64,000 nt of DNA from Halieaceae bacterium UBA5044 (GTDB lineage: Bacteria; Pseudomonadota; Gammaproteobacteria; Pseudomonadales; Halieaceae): positions 124,001 through 188,000 of the forward strand of contig DIBU01000015.1 of the NCBI GenBank assembly GCA_002416125.1, in the 5' to 3' direction. The translations under genes and the position numbers were made by a program. The notes beneath the pieces are model-generated. The model was not told where the DNA came from, made no database searches, and was given only the letters and a program-made list of their open reading frames with translations. Below, one piece after another: positions 1 through 7,810 of the stretch. How positions within the stretch are numbered: the first letter of the stretch is position 1; every line of letters begins with the position of its first letter.

Positions 1-320
1 GCAGCATGGCCGAAAGCTGGGTTCACGAGCAGCGCGCCATGTTCCTGACGGGGGCGCTCACCACCGGTGGCGGGCTCGTGTTCATCGGCGACCTTGACCG
101 CTACTTCAAAGCCTTCGACGTGAAAACCGGCGAATTGCTCTGGCAAACACGGTTGGGGGCACCACTACACGGCTACCCCATCAGCTACGCGGTGGATGGC
201 AAGCAATACATTGCGGTACCCACAGGCATCGGTGTGTTTCGCGCCATGACCGCCGTCGTCAGCCCTGAGATCTACCAGCCGACGGGCGGAGAGGCGCTGT
301 ATGTGTTTGAGGTGGAATAG
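1..320 (+). CDS. PQQ-dependent dehydrogenase, C-terminal end (partial)
   Basis: The frame is open from the window edge and ends at 320, so only about 105 C-terminal residues are visible. Phrases such as FDVKTGELLWQTRLG, YAVDGKQYIAVPTG and a closing ALYVFEVE are typical of the last propeller blades of PQQ-dependent alcohol/methanol-type dehydrogenases, periplasmic quinoproteins that oxidise alcohols. The catalytic and PQQ-binding parts lie outside the window, so the substrate class cannot be judged. It faces the SDR gene at 435-1271 convergently, which may mean another oxidative gene at the edge of the catabolic island. Confidence 0.8.
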   Translation, partial: SMAESWVHEQRAMFLTGALTTGGGLVFIGDLDRYFKAFDVKTGELLWQTRLGAPLHGYPISYAVDGKQYIAVPTGIGVFRAMTAVVSPEIYQPTGGEALYVFEVE

Positions 321-434
321 CCGCGAATAGACAAGAGCGCGGCCCGACCAGAAAAATAAATCACTCGTCGCCCTGATTCCAACAGGGTTTGCCCATCATC
401 GCACCAGGGGGATGCCATGCTCTGGCCTACATTG

Positions 435-1271
435 TCACTCCGGCAATCCGGACTTGCCCGCCTCTCGAATCAGTGGCTGGTATTCAGCAAACGCCGGCCC
501 CGCCACCGTCGCGCCGATTGTGAAGCCCGCATCAGTCGTGAGGGTATGTCCTGTGGTATAGCCAGATTCGTCACTCGCCAGCCATAGCGCGGCATTCGCG
601 ACATCTTCGGCCAACCCGGGACGACCGCGAAGGGGGGAAGCTTGCGCAAGCATTTCTTTCGCCTTGTCGATATTCTTGGGGTCGCCGGTGAGTACACTCG
701 CCACCATAGGCGTGGCCATGGATGCCGCGGCAATCGCATTGACCCGCACATTGCTGCCTGCCAGCTCTGCGGCAAGGTTTTTGGTCAGTCCTACCACGCC
801 ATGTTTTGCCGCGGTATAGGCGTGCGGCCCCAGCCCGCCCATGAGTCCTGCTGTGCTGGCCATGCTGATTATGGAGCCGCTACCTTGAGGCTGCATGACA
901 CGCGCAGCGTGCTTTGCGCAGTAAAACGCGCCGTTCAGGAGTACGTCTATGGTAAAACGCCATTCTGCACCCGGCGTCTGCGCAACAGGGCCAACCGACC
1001 CAACAATTCCTGCACTGTTGAACATGACATCCAGACGCCCAAAGTGCGTCGTCGCCGCATCTATGGCCGCGCTCACACTCTCTTCATCGGTGATATTGCA
1101 GTAGCTGAACATTGCCTTGTCGCCGTACTTCTCAGCTAGCGCGGTGCCCTCCGCCTTTTGGATATCGCACAAAGCGACCCGGCAACCCTCCTGGATAAAC
1201 CGTTCCACCGCGGCGGCCCCGATTCCGCTTGCAGCGCCCGTAATCAATGCCACCTTTCCTGCCAATCTCAT
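435..1271 (-). CDS. SDR family NAD(P)-dependent oxidoreductase
   Basis: Classical short-chain dehydrogenase of 278 residues. The start at 1271 (MRLAGKVALITG) places the cofactor motif TGAASGIG at the usual distance from the N terminus; an upstream start at 1325 would add 18 unlikely residues and run into the terminator at 1299-1321. Visible motifs are NSAG (NNAG equivalent), the catalytic Ser in SIISMAS, and YTAAK as the YxxxK pair. It is the last gene of a minus-strand run (SnoaL-like, TonB receptor, SnoaL-like), but the strong terminator just upstream suggests a separate promoter or only partial read-through. Likely role: oxidation of an alcohol intermediate. Substrate unknown. Confidence 0.85.
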   Translation of the reverse strand: MRLAGKVALITGAASGIGAAAVERFIQEGCRVALCDIQKAEGTALAEKYGDKAMFSYCNITDEESVSAAIDAATTHFGRLDVMFNSAGIVGSVGPVAQTPGAEWRFTIDVLLNGAFYCAKHAARVMQPQGSGSIISMASTAGLMGGLGPHAYTAAKHGVVGLTKNLAAELAGSNVRVNAIAAASMATPMVASVLTGDPKNIDKAKEMLAQASPLRGRPGLAEDVANAALWLASDESGYTTGHTLTTDAGFTIGATVAGPAFAEYQPLIREAGKSGLPE

Positions 1272-1298
1272 GCCTGCTATCTCCACGTTACAGGTTGC

Positions 1299-1321
1299 AA
1301 AAAAAGGGGGCCGCAGCCCCC
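1299..1321 (-). terminator. Rho-independent terminator
   Basis: On the minus strand GGGGGC-TGCG-GCCCCC is followed by seven T residues. This is a canonical GC stem with a U tract, 11 bases after the stop codon of the SnoaL-like gene at 1332-1895. Confidence 0.9.
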
Positions 1322-1331
1322 GCAAACTTCA

Positions 1332-1895
1332 TTACATTCGGTACAGGTAATCGTCGGGTGCTCGCTGCCCCACCGTCTCCGGCGCAATGCTGCCAAACCC
1401 GCGCGACTGGGCCGGTTCCAGCCGCGTCCAGTCGGTCATTCCAACCCTGCGCACGATGCGCCATTCACCGTCGCGCAGCGCAAAGTGGTCCAGATAACGC
1501 CCTCCGACGAAATAGTCCATCTCGTTATCGAACGCATCCGGGCCCGCCAATGGGTCACCGACTGGTCGCATGCGGTGAAACGCGGTGAAGTAGGTTTCAG
1601 CTCTCGCTTTATCCGGTCCATCCAACTCGACAAGTATGTTTCCCAGATGGTGGTGCGTGCGGCTGTGCGCCGATAGCACGCCCAACGCAAACGCCACAAA
1701 ATCACCAGGCTGCTCCGCGGTGGACGGACGTGAAGGATCAGAAGATGGCCCCTCGAAGAAATGGTGATGCTCCGAGCCCGGATGGAAGACGCTGCGCAGC
1801 AGCACTTCGTCCATCCGGTCCAGAGCCCGCGCGTAGCGGACGATCACTTCCGTGATCGCCTGCTTCGCGAGCAACTCCTGCAACTGTTCGTTCAT
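1332..1895 (-). CDS. SnoaL-like / nuclear transport factor 2 fold protein
   Basis: A 187-residue protein with the cone-shaped alpha+beta signature of SnoaL_4/NTF2-like proteins: an N-terminal helix (LLAKQAITEVIVRYARALDR), D/H residues in the pocket region, and a late WRIVRRVGMTDW strand. Members include scytalone dehydratase, ketosteroid isomerase-like enzymes and small subunits of oxygenases. The start is only 8 bases from the stop of the TonB receptor at 1904-4150, so the two are co-transcribed. It is one of three such proteins in the island. Which reaction it catalyses, if any, cannot be decided from sequence alone. Confidence 0.75.
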   Translation of the reverse strand: MNEQLQELLAKQAITEVIVRYARALDRMDEVLLRSVFHPGSEHHHFFEGPSSDPSRPSTAEQPGDFVAFALGVLSAHSRTHHHLGNILVELDGPDKARAETYFTAFHRMRPVGDPLAGPDAFDNEMDYFVGGRYLDHFALRDGEWRIVRRVGMTDWTRLEPAQSRGFGSIAPETVGQRAPDDYLYRM

Positions 1896-1903
1896 CGCGA
1901 CAA

Positions 1904-4150
1904 TCAGTTGTTGAAGTTATAAACCACCTCGAACCCGTAGGTACGCGGTGGACGGGTAGCAGCGTAAGACCAGAGGCCAGCCACTTCATAGCCGTGCGTG
2001 TAGCCGTCTTCATCTGTCAGGTTGCGGCCGAACAGACTGAACGTCAGGTTGTTAACGGCGTAGTTCACTGATGCGTCCACAATCCCCTGGCTATCGTTTG
2101 CCAGTTCGGCGTTGTTGGTGGCGTTGGTGAAGTGCGAGCCAATGTAACGATACGCGCCGCGTACCCAGGCGTTACCTCCCGCCACATCCCACTCGTAGGT
2201 TGCATCGACGGTACCGGTGAACTCTGGCGCACGGCGGAACTCCAGACCACTGAGGTCCGTAATGGAGCCTTCAACATCGGTATAGACAAAGTCGTCATAC
2301 TCCGAATCGAGATAACCCAGGTTGGCACGGACGCTGAGGTTGTCACTCAGGTAGGCCTGCATCTCCAGTTCGATACCCTGAATGGTCGCCGACGACGGGT
2401 TGATAACTACGGTCTTCTGCCCGGTGTCGGTTTCGCTGGAGGGCAATTGCAGCTCCTCCTGCTTATCCTTGTAATCCATGGTAAAGATGGTCGCATTCAG
2501 ACGCAGCCGGTTATCCAGCAGTTCGCTTTTCACGCCGATCTCGTAGTTATCGATCGTCTCTGGATCGTAGGGCTGAATCGCTTCCTCCAGGCTCGCAACG
2601 CGGCCATTGAAACCACCAGCCCGATAGCCCTTGGAGTAGGTTGCGTAGAACATCACATCATCGGTCATGTTATAGCGCAGGCCCACTTTGGGAGTGAACT
2701 CGTCCCACTTCTCGCTGGGATGTTGACCCGGGATGGTGTTCACCTCGCCAAACTGACGTGAGGTCTTCTCATCTTCTGTGTACCGTCCGCCCACGGTGAG
2801 CACCCACTGATCAGCAAAGCGATAGTCTGCTTCGAAGAATGCAGCAACCGACTCGGTTTCCTGTTGGGTGGTCTGGGGAATATCCAGAATCAAACCGGGA
2901 ACCGCAAAGCCGATATAGCTCCGCATGCGGCTTTCATACTCGGAATCCCAGAAGAACAGCCCACCGACGACGTTAAATGCACCGCCGTTGTCATAGGTAA
3001 GCCGCAGTTCGTGGCTCTGCTGCTCGAACTCGCCCGGGCGGTCCGTGTGATACAACAGCTCCGGAGTACCGTCCCAATCCTGCAGACTGGCTTCATCAGA
3101 CTCCCAGGAACCAAAGATATAGTCAAAGCGCAGCGCATCGCTGATTTCCCAGCGCGCTTCCAGAATGTGCGTGTCCGTATCAAAGAACGCATCCATAAAG
3201 GAGTCGTCAACGGCATCGACAGGGGTAATATTTGTCTCAAAGCTCGGCGGCACTGGCGGACGGCCACCGCCGCCGGCGACGCCGTTACGGTCACCGGTGA
3301 TGGTCGAATTGACACTCGGTGAACAGTAGCCATAGGCAACACAGAACAGCTGATCAGGACGGGTTGCATTCACCAATGCGGGCGTGTCCTGATCCAGTCG
3401 TTCCATAGTGTAGCTATACTCAAATTCCAGCGTATCCGTGGCGTTCCAGAGCGCGTTGAAACCGAGTGACTCGTAGTCCTGACGGCCCTGATCACCCCGC
3501 ACGGTAACGTTGTCGTAGTAACCTTCACCCTGATCGCGCTTGGCGCCGGTCAATTTGATAGCGAGGTCATCGGTAACCGCAAAATTGAAGACGCCGTCAA
3601 CATAGTAAGTGTCAAAGTTCTCGACCCCGGCGCGGAAACGGCCACCCAGTTCACCCGTGGGCTGAGTACGACTGATATTGATCAGGCCACCCACGGTGTT
3701 GCGGCCGAACAATGTGCCCTGAGGACCGCGCAGTACCTCCACACGCGCAATATCGATGCCACGCAACAACGCACCCGCGTTGGAGCCGAGGAATACACCA
3801 TCGACGCTTACACCGACGGCAGGGTCAAAGTTCTTCTCCAGATCGGCGATACCAACGCCGCGGATATAGATGGCTGCGGTGCCACCGGGGCCCTGCCCGG
3901 TGTCATCAATGATGACGTTGGGAGCAATATTGGCGAGGTCCTGGATATCGCGCGCAAACTGACGCTGGATTTCGGTTTCGCTCAGCGCGCTGACCGCGAG
4001 GCCAACGTCCTGCATGCTCTCCTCTCGCTTACGCGCTGTGACGGTGATTTCCTCCAGCACCCCCGGCGCTGCGGATACGACGGCAGGCGCGGAAACGCCC
4101 ACCGAGGCGGCGGCTATGGCGGCGAACAAAATGCTGCGTTGTGTCTTCAT
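1904..4150 (-). CDS. TonB-dependent outer-membrane receptor
   Basis: A 748-residue receptor with a signal peptide (about residues 1-28), a TonB box (EEITVTARK, about 33-41), a plug domain with VEVLRGPQGTLFGRN at about 140, and a 22-strand-type barrel ending in an aromatic strand (YGFEVVYNF). This subfamily is very common in hydrocarbon- and steroid-degrading marine gammaproteobacteria and imports ligands with energy from the TonB-ExbBD complex. The start at 4150 has a GAGGAG ribosome site 8 bases upstream. It sits between two SnoaL-like genes in one transcription unit under the promoter at 4796-4823. I infer uptake of the island's growth substrate rather than iron, because no siderophore genes are nearby. 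Confidence 0.9.
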   Translation of the reverse strand: MKTQRSILFAAIAAASVGVSAPAVVSAAPGVLEEITVTARKREESMQDVGLAVSALSETEIQRQFARDIQDLANIAPNVIIDDTGQGPGGTAAIYIRGVGIADLEKNFDPAVGVSVDGVFLGSNAGALLRGIDIARVEVLRGPQGTLFGRNTVGGLINISRTQPTGELGGRFRAGVENFDTYYVDGVFNFAVTDDLAIKLTGAKRDQGEGYYDNVTVRGDQGRQDYESLGFNALWNATDTLEFEYSYTMERLDQDTPALVNATRPDQLFCVAYGYCSPSVNSTITGDRNGVAGGGGRPPVPPSFETNITPVDAVDDSFMDAFFDTDTHILEARWEISDALRFDYIFGSWESDEASLQDWDGTPELLYHTDRPGEFEQQSHELRLTYDNGGAFNVVGGLFFWDSEYESRMRSYIGFAVPGLILDIPQTTQQETESVAAFFEADYRFADQWVLTVGGRYTEDEKTSRQFGEVNTIPGQHPSEKWDEFTPKVGLRYNMTDDVMFYATYSKGYRAGGFNGRVASLEEAIQPYDPETIDNYEIGVKSELLDNRLRLNATIFTMDYKDKQEELQLPSSETDTGQKTVVINPSSATIQGIELEMQAYLSDNLSVRANLGYLDSEYDDFVYTDVEGSITDLSGLEFRRAPEFTGTVDATYEWDVAGGNAWVRGAYRYIGSHFTNATNNAELANDSQGIVDASVNYAVNNLTFSLFGRNLTDEDGYTHGYEVAGLWSYAATRPPRTYGFEVVYNFNN

Positions 4151-4216
4151 GGAACGTCTCCTCGACGAGTTTGTTAATAGTCTTATCGATCGTTGTTGAG
4201 CAGGTCAGGGTCTCTT

Positions 4217-4702
4217 TCAGCCCTGCGGCGCCTTCAGCGGAGCGCCGGGTATTGGGTTGAAGTAATGGATCTGCACGTCACGCTGGACAATCTTCCAGCG
4301 CCCCGCGGTGCGCCGCAGGGTGTCGCTGTAGGTCGCGCCGACCATTTGGCAGTCGGTATCGCCGGTCAGCGTGCCGATGCAGTCGACGTCGCAGACACAG
4401 GTCGCGTGATCCGCATCCTGAAAATGCACGATGTGGTTGGTCGAGAGGTGATGGGACTCCTCCCAGGCCGGCCAGAGAACGTCCAGCACGGCCTCGCGAA
4501 TGCCCGCGTGGCCACGGAAGGTGCCAAACGGCGGGCCGATATTCCACACACAATCCTCGCTCCAGATCGCCAGGAATCGGTCGAAATCCCGCTTGTCGAA
4601 GCCGTGACAGTAATCCGATGTCAAGTCGACGATATGCTGCCGACTTTCCAGCTGGTCCAGCCGGGCTGCGAGCGCCGTCAACGTGTCGCGGTCTTCGGAC
4701 AT
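4217..4702 (-). CDS. SnoaL-like (NTF2 fold) protein, first gene of its operon
   Basis: A 161-residue SnoaL_4-type protein: LDQLESRQHIVDLTSDYCHGFDKRD-like N terminus, W-S-E-D-C-V-W and a late W-K-I-V-Q-R-D-V strand. I chose the start at 4702 (MSEDRDT) because GAGGT lies 6 bases upstream; a longer frame to 4774 would run toward the promoter. About 75 bases separate the start from the operator at 4779-4797. It resembles the products of 1332-1895 and 15782-16213 in fold and length. A catalytic role as dehydratase, isomerase or hydrolase-like protein is possible but not shown. Confidence 0.75.
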   Translation of the reverse strand: MSEDRDTLTALAARLDQLESRQHIVDLTSDYCHGFDKRDFDRFLAIWSEDCVWNIGPPFGTFRGHAGIREAVLDVLWPAWEESHHLSTNHIVHFQDADHATCVCDVDCIGTLTGDTDCQMVGATYSDTLRRTAGRWKIVQRDVQIHYFNPIPGAPLKAPQG

Positions 4703-4778
4703 GTCGTACCTCATGCCATTCTTATCATTAGCAGGCTTACGCTTTGCCACGCATCCGATGTCATCGAACTGCAATTAG

Positions 4779-4797
4779 CTTGTTTGCGTCTAGCAAG
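4779..4797. promoter_or_regulatory. 19-bp operator shared with 23746-23764
   Basis: CTTGTTTGCGTCTAGCAAG is an imperfect inverted repeat (CTTGTT-N7-AGCAAG) that matches 17 of 19 positions of the site at 23746-23764. It overlaps the last two bases of the minus-strand -10 element at 4796-4801. The size and symmetry fit a TetR-family dimer site. I infer the TetR protein encoded at 19637-20284 as the binder. Confidence 0.7.
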
Positions 4798-4823
4798 TGT
4801 AGTGATATTTGGGGGCGAGTCAA
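4796..4823 (-). promoter_or_regulatory. Sigma-70-type promoter for the 4702-1332 operon
   Basis: Minus-strand -35 TTGACT (4823-4818), a 16-base spacer, and -10 TACACT (4801-4796). The same -35, spacer length and operator position recur at 23763-23790, which supports function. Transcription would start inside the operator at 4779-4797, so binding there should repress. Confidence 0.7.
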
Positions 4824-4923
4824 GCACTGCCGGCGCTCGCGGCCTGCGCCGGAACCCGGTAATAAGTCACAAACAGGGTGTTCAGCTGGAACGCAGCGGA
4901 CGCGGGGCAGCCGGACTCAGGCG

Positions 4924-4953
4924 AGGCCTGCGTGAACAGCCTCACGCAGGCCT
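4924..4953 (-). terminator. Hairpin after the cytochrome-PQQ dehydrogenase gene
   Basis: A perfect 12-bp stem (AGGCCTGCGTGA / TCACGCAGGCCT) with a 6-base loop starts 11 bases beyond the stop codon at 4964. There is no T run, so it may act as an mRNA 3'-end stabiliser or a weak terminator. Confidence 0.55.
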
Positions 4954-4963
4954 TGCCAGTGGC

Positions 4964-6814
4964 TCAGGGGGTTTTAGGGCCGAATGCCAGGAACACGTTC
5001 CCGGGCATGTGGAAATAGATGCCGTATCCGGAATTGACGAACATCATGCCGTCACTGAATACCGGCCCAGCCGCGCCGCCGAAAGAGCCGCCCAGGGCCG
5101 TGCCACCGTCAGTGGTGTCGAAAGAGCGTACACTGTCGTAGGACCAGAGCACTTTGCCCGTTGCCTTGTCGTAAGCGCGCAGCACGCCGTCCATGGCACC
5201 GGCGACTACTCCACCTGCAATGGCGGATGCCGCGGCAGAGAGGCCCGGCTGGCAGAATTCACGCCCCTCGCACAGATCTTCCGCCGGCGTGAACCAGAGA
5301 ACGTCACCATTGCGAATATCCACGGCATACATGCCCGGAAATGCCTTCCCGGGCCAGCGAGCGCCACCGTCAAAATCCGACATCGGGACGTAGAGCACGT
5401 CGCCATCAAGCGCCATGCCGAAATGTACGCCGCCCTGTATGCCGCCGCGGCCCAGTTTCTTTTGCCAGACAATCGCTCCACCACGTGCCGGATCCAGGGC
5501 GTAGACATCGCCTGATTTCTGCCCGGCCAGCACCAGATCGCGCCCCTCGGAGGTGGTGGCCAGCAAGGTTGCCGCACCGAAGTCGTAGTCCGGACCATCC
5601 TCCGGCGGGCAGTTAATGCGCTCCTCGGTCTCGCAGCCCATATTCCAGGCATCTCCGACCGTCATCTGCTGGCTCCAGACAATCGAACCGTCCGCAAGAC
5701 TCAGGGCGAGGATGGCGTCGCTGGTGTCGTTGGCCGGCGAGGAATAATTCTCCCCGGTGCCGACATACATCACGCCGCGCTCAATATCCAGCGCCGGTGT
5801 GTTCCACACTGGCGAGCCCGAGGGGGCGATGCGATCCGTACCCACTGCATTTTTACCCACCACCACCGGCGGTTCCGCGATTGTGTAGCTGGTATGCAGC
5901 TTCTCGCCGCTGCGTGCGTCGTATACCGCAACGCCACCGCGGAAGGTACAGCAGGCATAGCCGGGATCCGCTGCCGCCGTGACCTCGAGTGATGACAGCG
6001 GCACATAAAGACGGCCATCGTGCAGAGCCGGTGACGCGGTGAGCGTCAGGCTCGGGTGGTCATCCGGCCGGTCGCGCCAGACGAGCTCCCCGGTCACTGC
6101 GTTCAGCGCGTAGACATTGCCGACCAGGTCACCGAAATAAAGCAGCGGCGGCGATTTCGTATCCTCCGCCCAGTCGGCGACCACGATGCCGTTACGCACT
6201 TCCGCTACTGTCGAAAAACGCCAGCGAATGCAGCCGGTCGTCTTGTCCAGTGCGTATACGGTACCGTCCTGGCTGCCGATAAATACAGCGCCTCCCGCGA
6301 TCGCGGGCTGGGATCGCGCCCGCAACGCGCCGGGAAAGGCAAAGGCCCATTTAAGCTCGAGCTCCCCCATCTCCGCGGCTGTGATGCCCGCTATTTCAGG
6401 CCGATAGTAGCGGTGGTTGCCCAGATTGACGCCCCAACCGGCGGTATCCGGCTGGGCACTGAAGTCGAACGCGGACCGCTGCGCAGTGCACTGCGGCGCT
6501 GCACTGGACATGGCGGCTTCCGCCAGACTGTGTCCGGAGAGGTACTCGGCCAGCAGCCGCTGCTGGGCGTCGGTCATTGCCGCCGCCTGCGTTTGCATCA
6601 CGCCGCCCTGCATGGCCCGCAGAATCGAGGTCGGAGGCATAATCTGCAGCAGGCTCAGCTGCGGCGCCTTCGCCACACCGCCTTCATGGCAACTGGCACA
6701 ATGCTGTTGGTACAGCGCTGCGCCATCCGGCTCCTGGTCTGCAGGCACGTCGGCGTGGGACAACGGCGCCAGAAGCAACGTGGCCAAGAGCGCGATAGAT
6801 ACCGGGTTTTTCAT
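4964..6814 (-). CDS. Cytochrome c-PQQ dehydrogenase, polyvinyl-alcohol dehydrogenase-like
   Basis: A 616-residue quinohemoprotein. It has a signal peptide (1-21), a heme-c site C39-A-S-C42-H43 near the N terminus, and then a PQQ-type propeller from about residue 150 with repeated W-motif blades (GTVYALDKTTG, GNVYALNAVTG, GDVYALDPARGG). An N-terminal heme domain before the propeller and the closing GNVFLAFG are the layout of polyvinyl-alcohol dehydrogenase (cytochrome); typical alcohol quinohemoproteins carry the heme domain at the C terminus. It should oxidise a secondary alcohol in the periplasm and pass electrons to its own heme. Its ATG overlaps the stop of the GST gene (ATGA, 6811-6814), indicating translational coupling. 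The true substrate need not be a polymer. Confidence 0.8.
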   Translation of the reverse strand: MKNPVSIALLATLLLAPLSHADVPADQEPDGAALYQQHCASCHEGGVAKAPQLSLLQIMPPTSILRAMQGGVMQTQAAAMTDAQQRLLAEYLSGHSLAEAAMSSAAPQCTAQRSAFDFSAQPDTAGWGVNLGNHRYYRPEIAGITAAEMGELELKWAFAFPGALRARSQPAIAGGAVFIGSQDGTVYALDKTTGCIRWRFSTVAEVRNGIVVADWAEDTKSPPLLYFGDLVGNVYALNAVTGELVWRDRPDDHPSLTLTASPALHDGRLYVPLSSLEVTAAADPGYACCTFRGGVAVYDARSGEKLHTSYTIAEPPVVVGKNAVGTDRIAPSGSPVWNTPALDIERGVMYVGTGENYSSPANDTSDAILALSLADGSIVWSQQMTVGDAWNMGCETEERINCPPEDGPDYDFGAATLLATTSEGRDLVLAGQKSGDVYALDPARGGAIVWQKKLGRGGIQGGVHFGMALDGDVLYVPMSDFDGGARWPGKAFPGMYAVDIRNGDVLWFTPAEDLCEGREFCQPGLSAAASAIAGGVVAGAMDGVLRAYDKATGKVLWSYDSVRSFDTTDGGTALGGSFGGAAGPVFSDGMMFVNSGYGIYFHMPGNVFLAFGPKTP

Positions 6815-7737
6815 TCCAGGGGCTCCACGCGATAACCGGCGCGAGGAAAGTGCACAACCACCTCCCCGGCTCGCGAATCAGTTCGACGAATGGCAATGTC
6901 TTCACTGGTGAGCCGCATCAGCTCACCCGCAACCGGCACCGCACCGTAATCTTCCGGCGTGACGGTAACCGCAGTTCCCTGCTGCACACCCGGCAGGTGC
7001 GCAGAGGAAACAGCTACCTGCACCGTAGAGCCGGATGCACGGGCAATCGCCAGTGCCGATTCCGCATCCAGTTCACTGCGCTCACCGTGACCGATAGACT
7101 TGACCCGTTGCTCCCAGCCAGGCAACCAGCGCCACTGCGTCAGCAGTGCATCGCCATCGCGGATATTTCCGCGGCACATCCACACCGGAAAATAGCCGAG
7201 GATATCCGCCCAGGACGGCGCATCGCCCAACACATAGGGTCGGCCGTCGGCCAGCATGCTGTCGAGCAGGTGCAACTGCGCCTCGAAGGCTGCGTACAGA
7301 TGCGGCAGCTGCGCATCCAGTGTGCTGAAATCGAGGAAATTAAAAAAAGCCTTGCGATCCTTGAGGATGGCTTCGGGCAAGCCCTCGTTGGTGCCCATGG
7401 AGAGGCCAGCACCGGGGCGAAAGAAGACGCTGTCGCTCCAGGCGGACAGGGCCAGACAGATGCCCCGGCTCGCCCCCGGGAACAGTGACGGTCGTTCCGG
7501 AAACCTTGACTCCAGTTCCCAGGCTATACGCTGCGTATCACAGTAAACATCGGCGCCAATTTGCAACACCGGGGTTTTCCGGTAACCACCGGTGAGGGCG
7601 GTGAGGTCCGGCTTGGGCATGACCAGCGGAATCTCCACTGACCGCCAGGCCAGCCCCTTGAGCCCCAGCGCCAGACGAATCTTTTCGGCGAAGGGGGATA
7701 TGTCGAAGTGGTGAAGTATCAGCTCCATGACTGGCAT
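6811..7737 (-). CDS. Glutathione S-transferase family protein
   Basis: A 308-residue protein with an N-terminal thioredoxin-like GST domain (ELILHHFDISPFAEKIRLAL, KTPVLQIG, the Asp-Thr pair in YCDTQRIA) and an all-helical C-terminal domain, followed by an unusual extension of about 90 residues rich in beta-type sequence. A second start at 7728 (MELILHH) gives the more usual GST N terminus and is equally possible. The 4-base overlap with the cytochrome-PQQ dehydrogenase gene implies they are made together. GSTs in catabolic clusters often open epoxides, isomerise or remove halides; the reaction here is unknown. Confidence 0.8.
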   Translation of the reverse strand: MPVMELILHHFDISPFAEKIRLALGLKGLAWRSVEIPLVMPKPDLTALTGGYRKTPVLQIGADVYCDTQRIAWELESRFPERPSLFPGASRGICLALSAWSDSVFFRPGAGLSMGTNEGLPEAILKDRKAFFNFLDFSTLDAQLPHLYAAFEAQLHLLDSMLADGRPYVLGDAPSWADILGYFPVWMCRGNIRDGDALLTQWRWLPGWEQRVKSIGHGERSELDAESALAIARASGSTVQVAVSSAHLPGVQQGTAVTVTPEDYGAVPVAGELMRLTSEDIAIRRTDSRAGEVVVHFPRAGYRVEPLE

Positions 7738-7764
7738 CTCGTCTGTAGCGGTTGCAGTTCAAGG

Positions 7765-7792
7765 CAAAAAAAGGGCCGACAAGGCCGGCCCT
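7765..7792 (-). terminator. Rho-independent terminator after the TonB receptor
   Basis: On the minus strand a 7-bp stem (AGGGCCG / CGGCCCT) with a 7-base loop is followed by TTTTTTT. It lies between the receptor at 7811-10267 and the GST gene, so the GST-dehydrogenase pair probably depends on its own promoter or on read-through. Confidence 0.9.
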
Positions 7793-7810
7793 CAAGTACC
7801 GCAAACCGAA

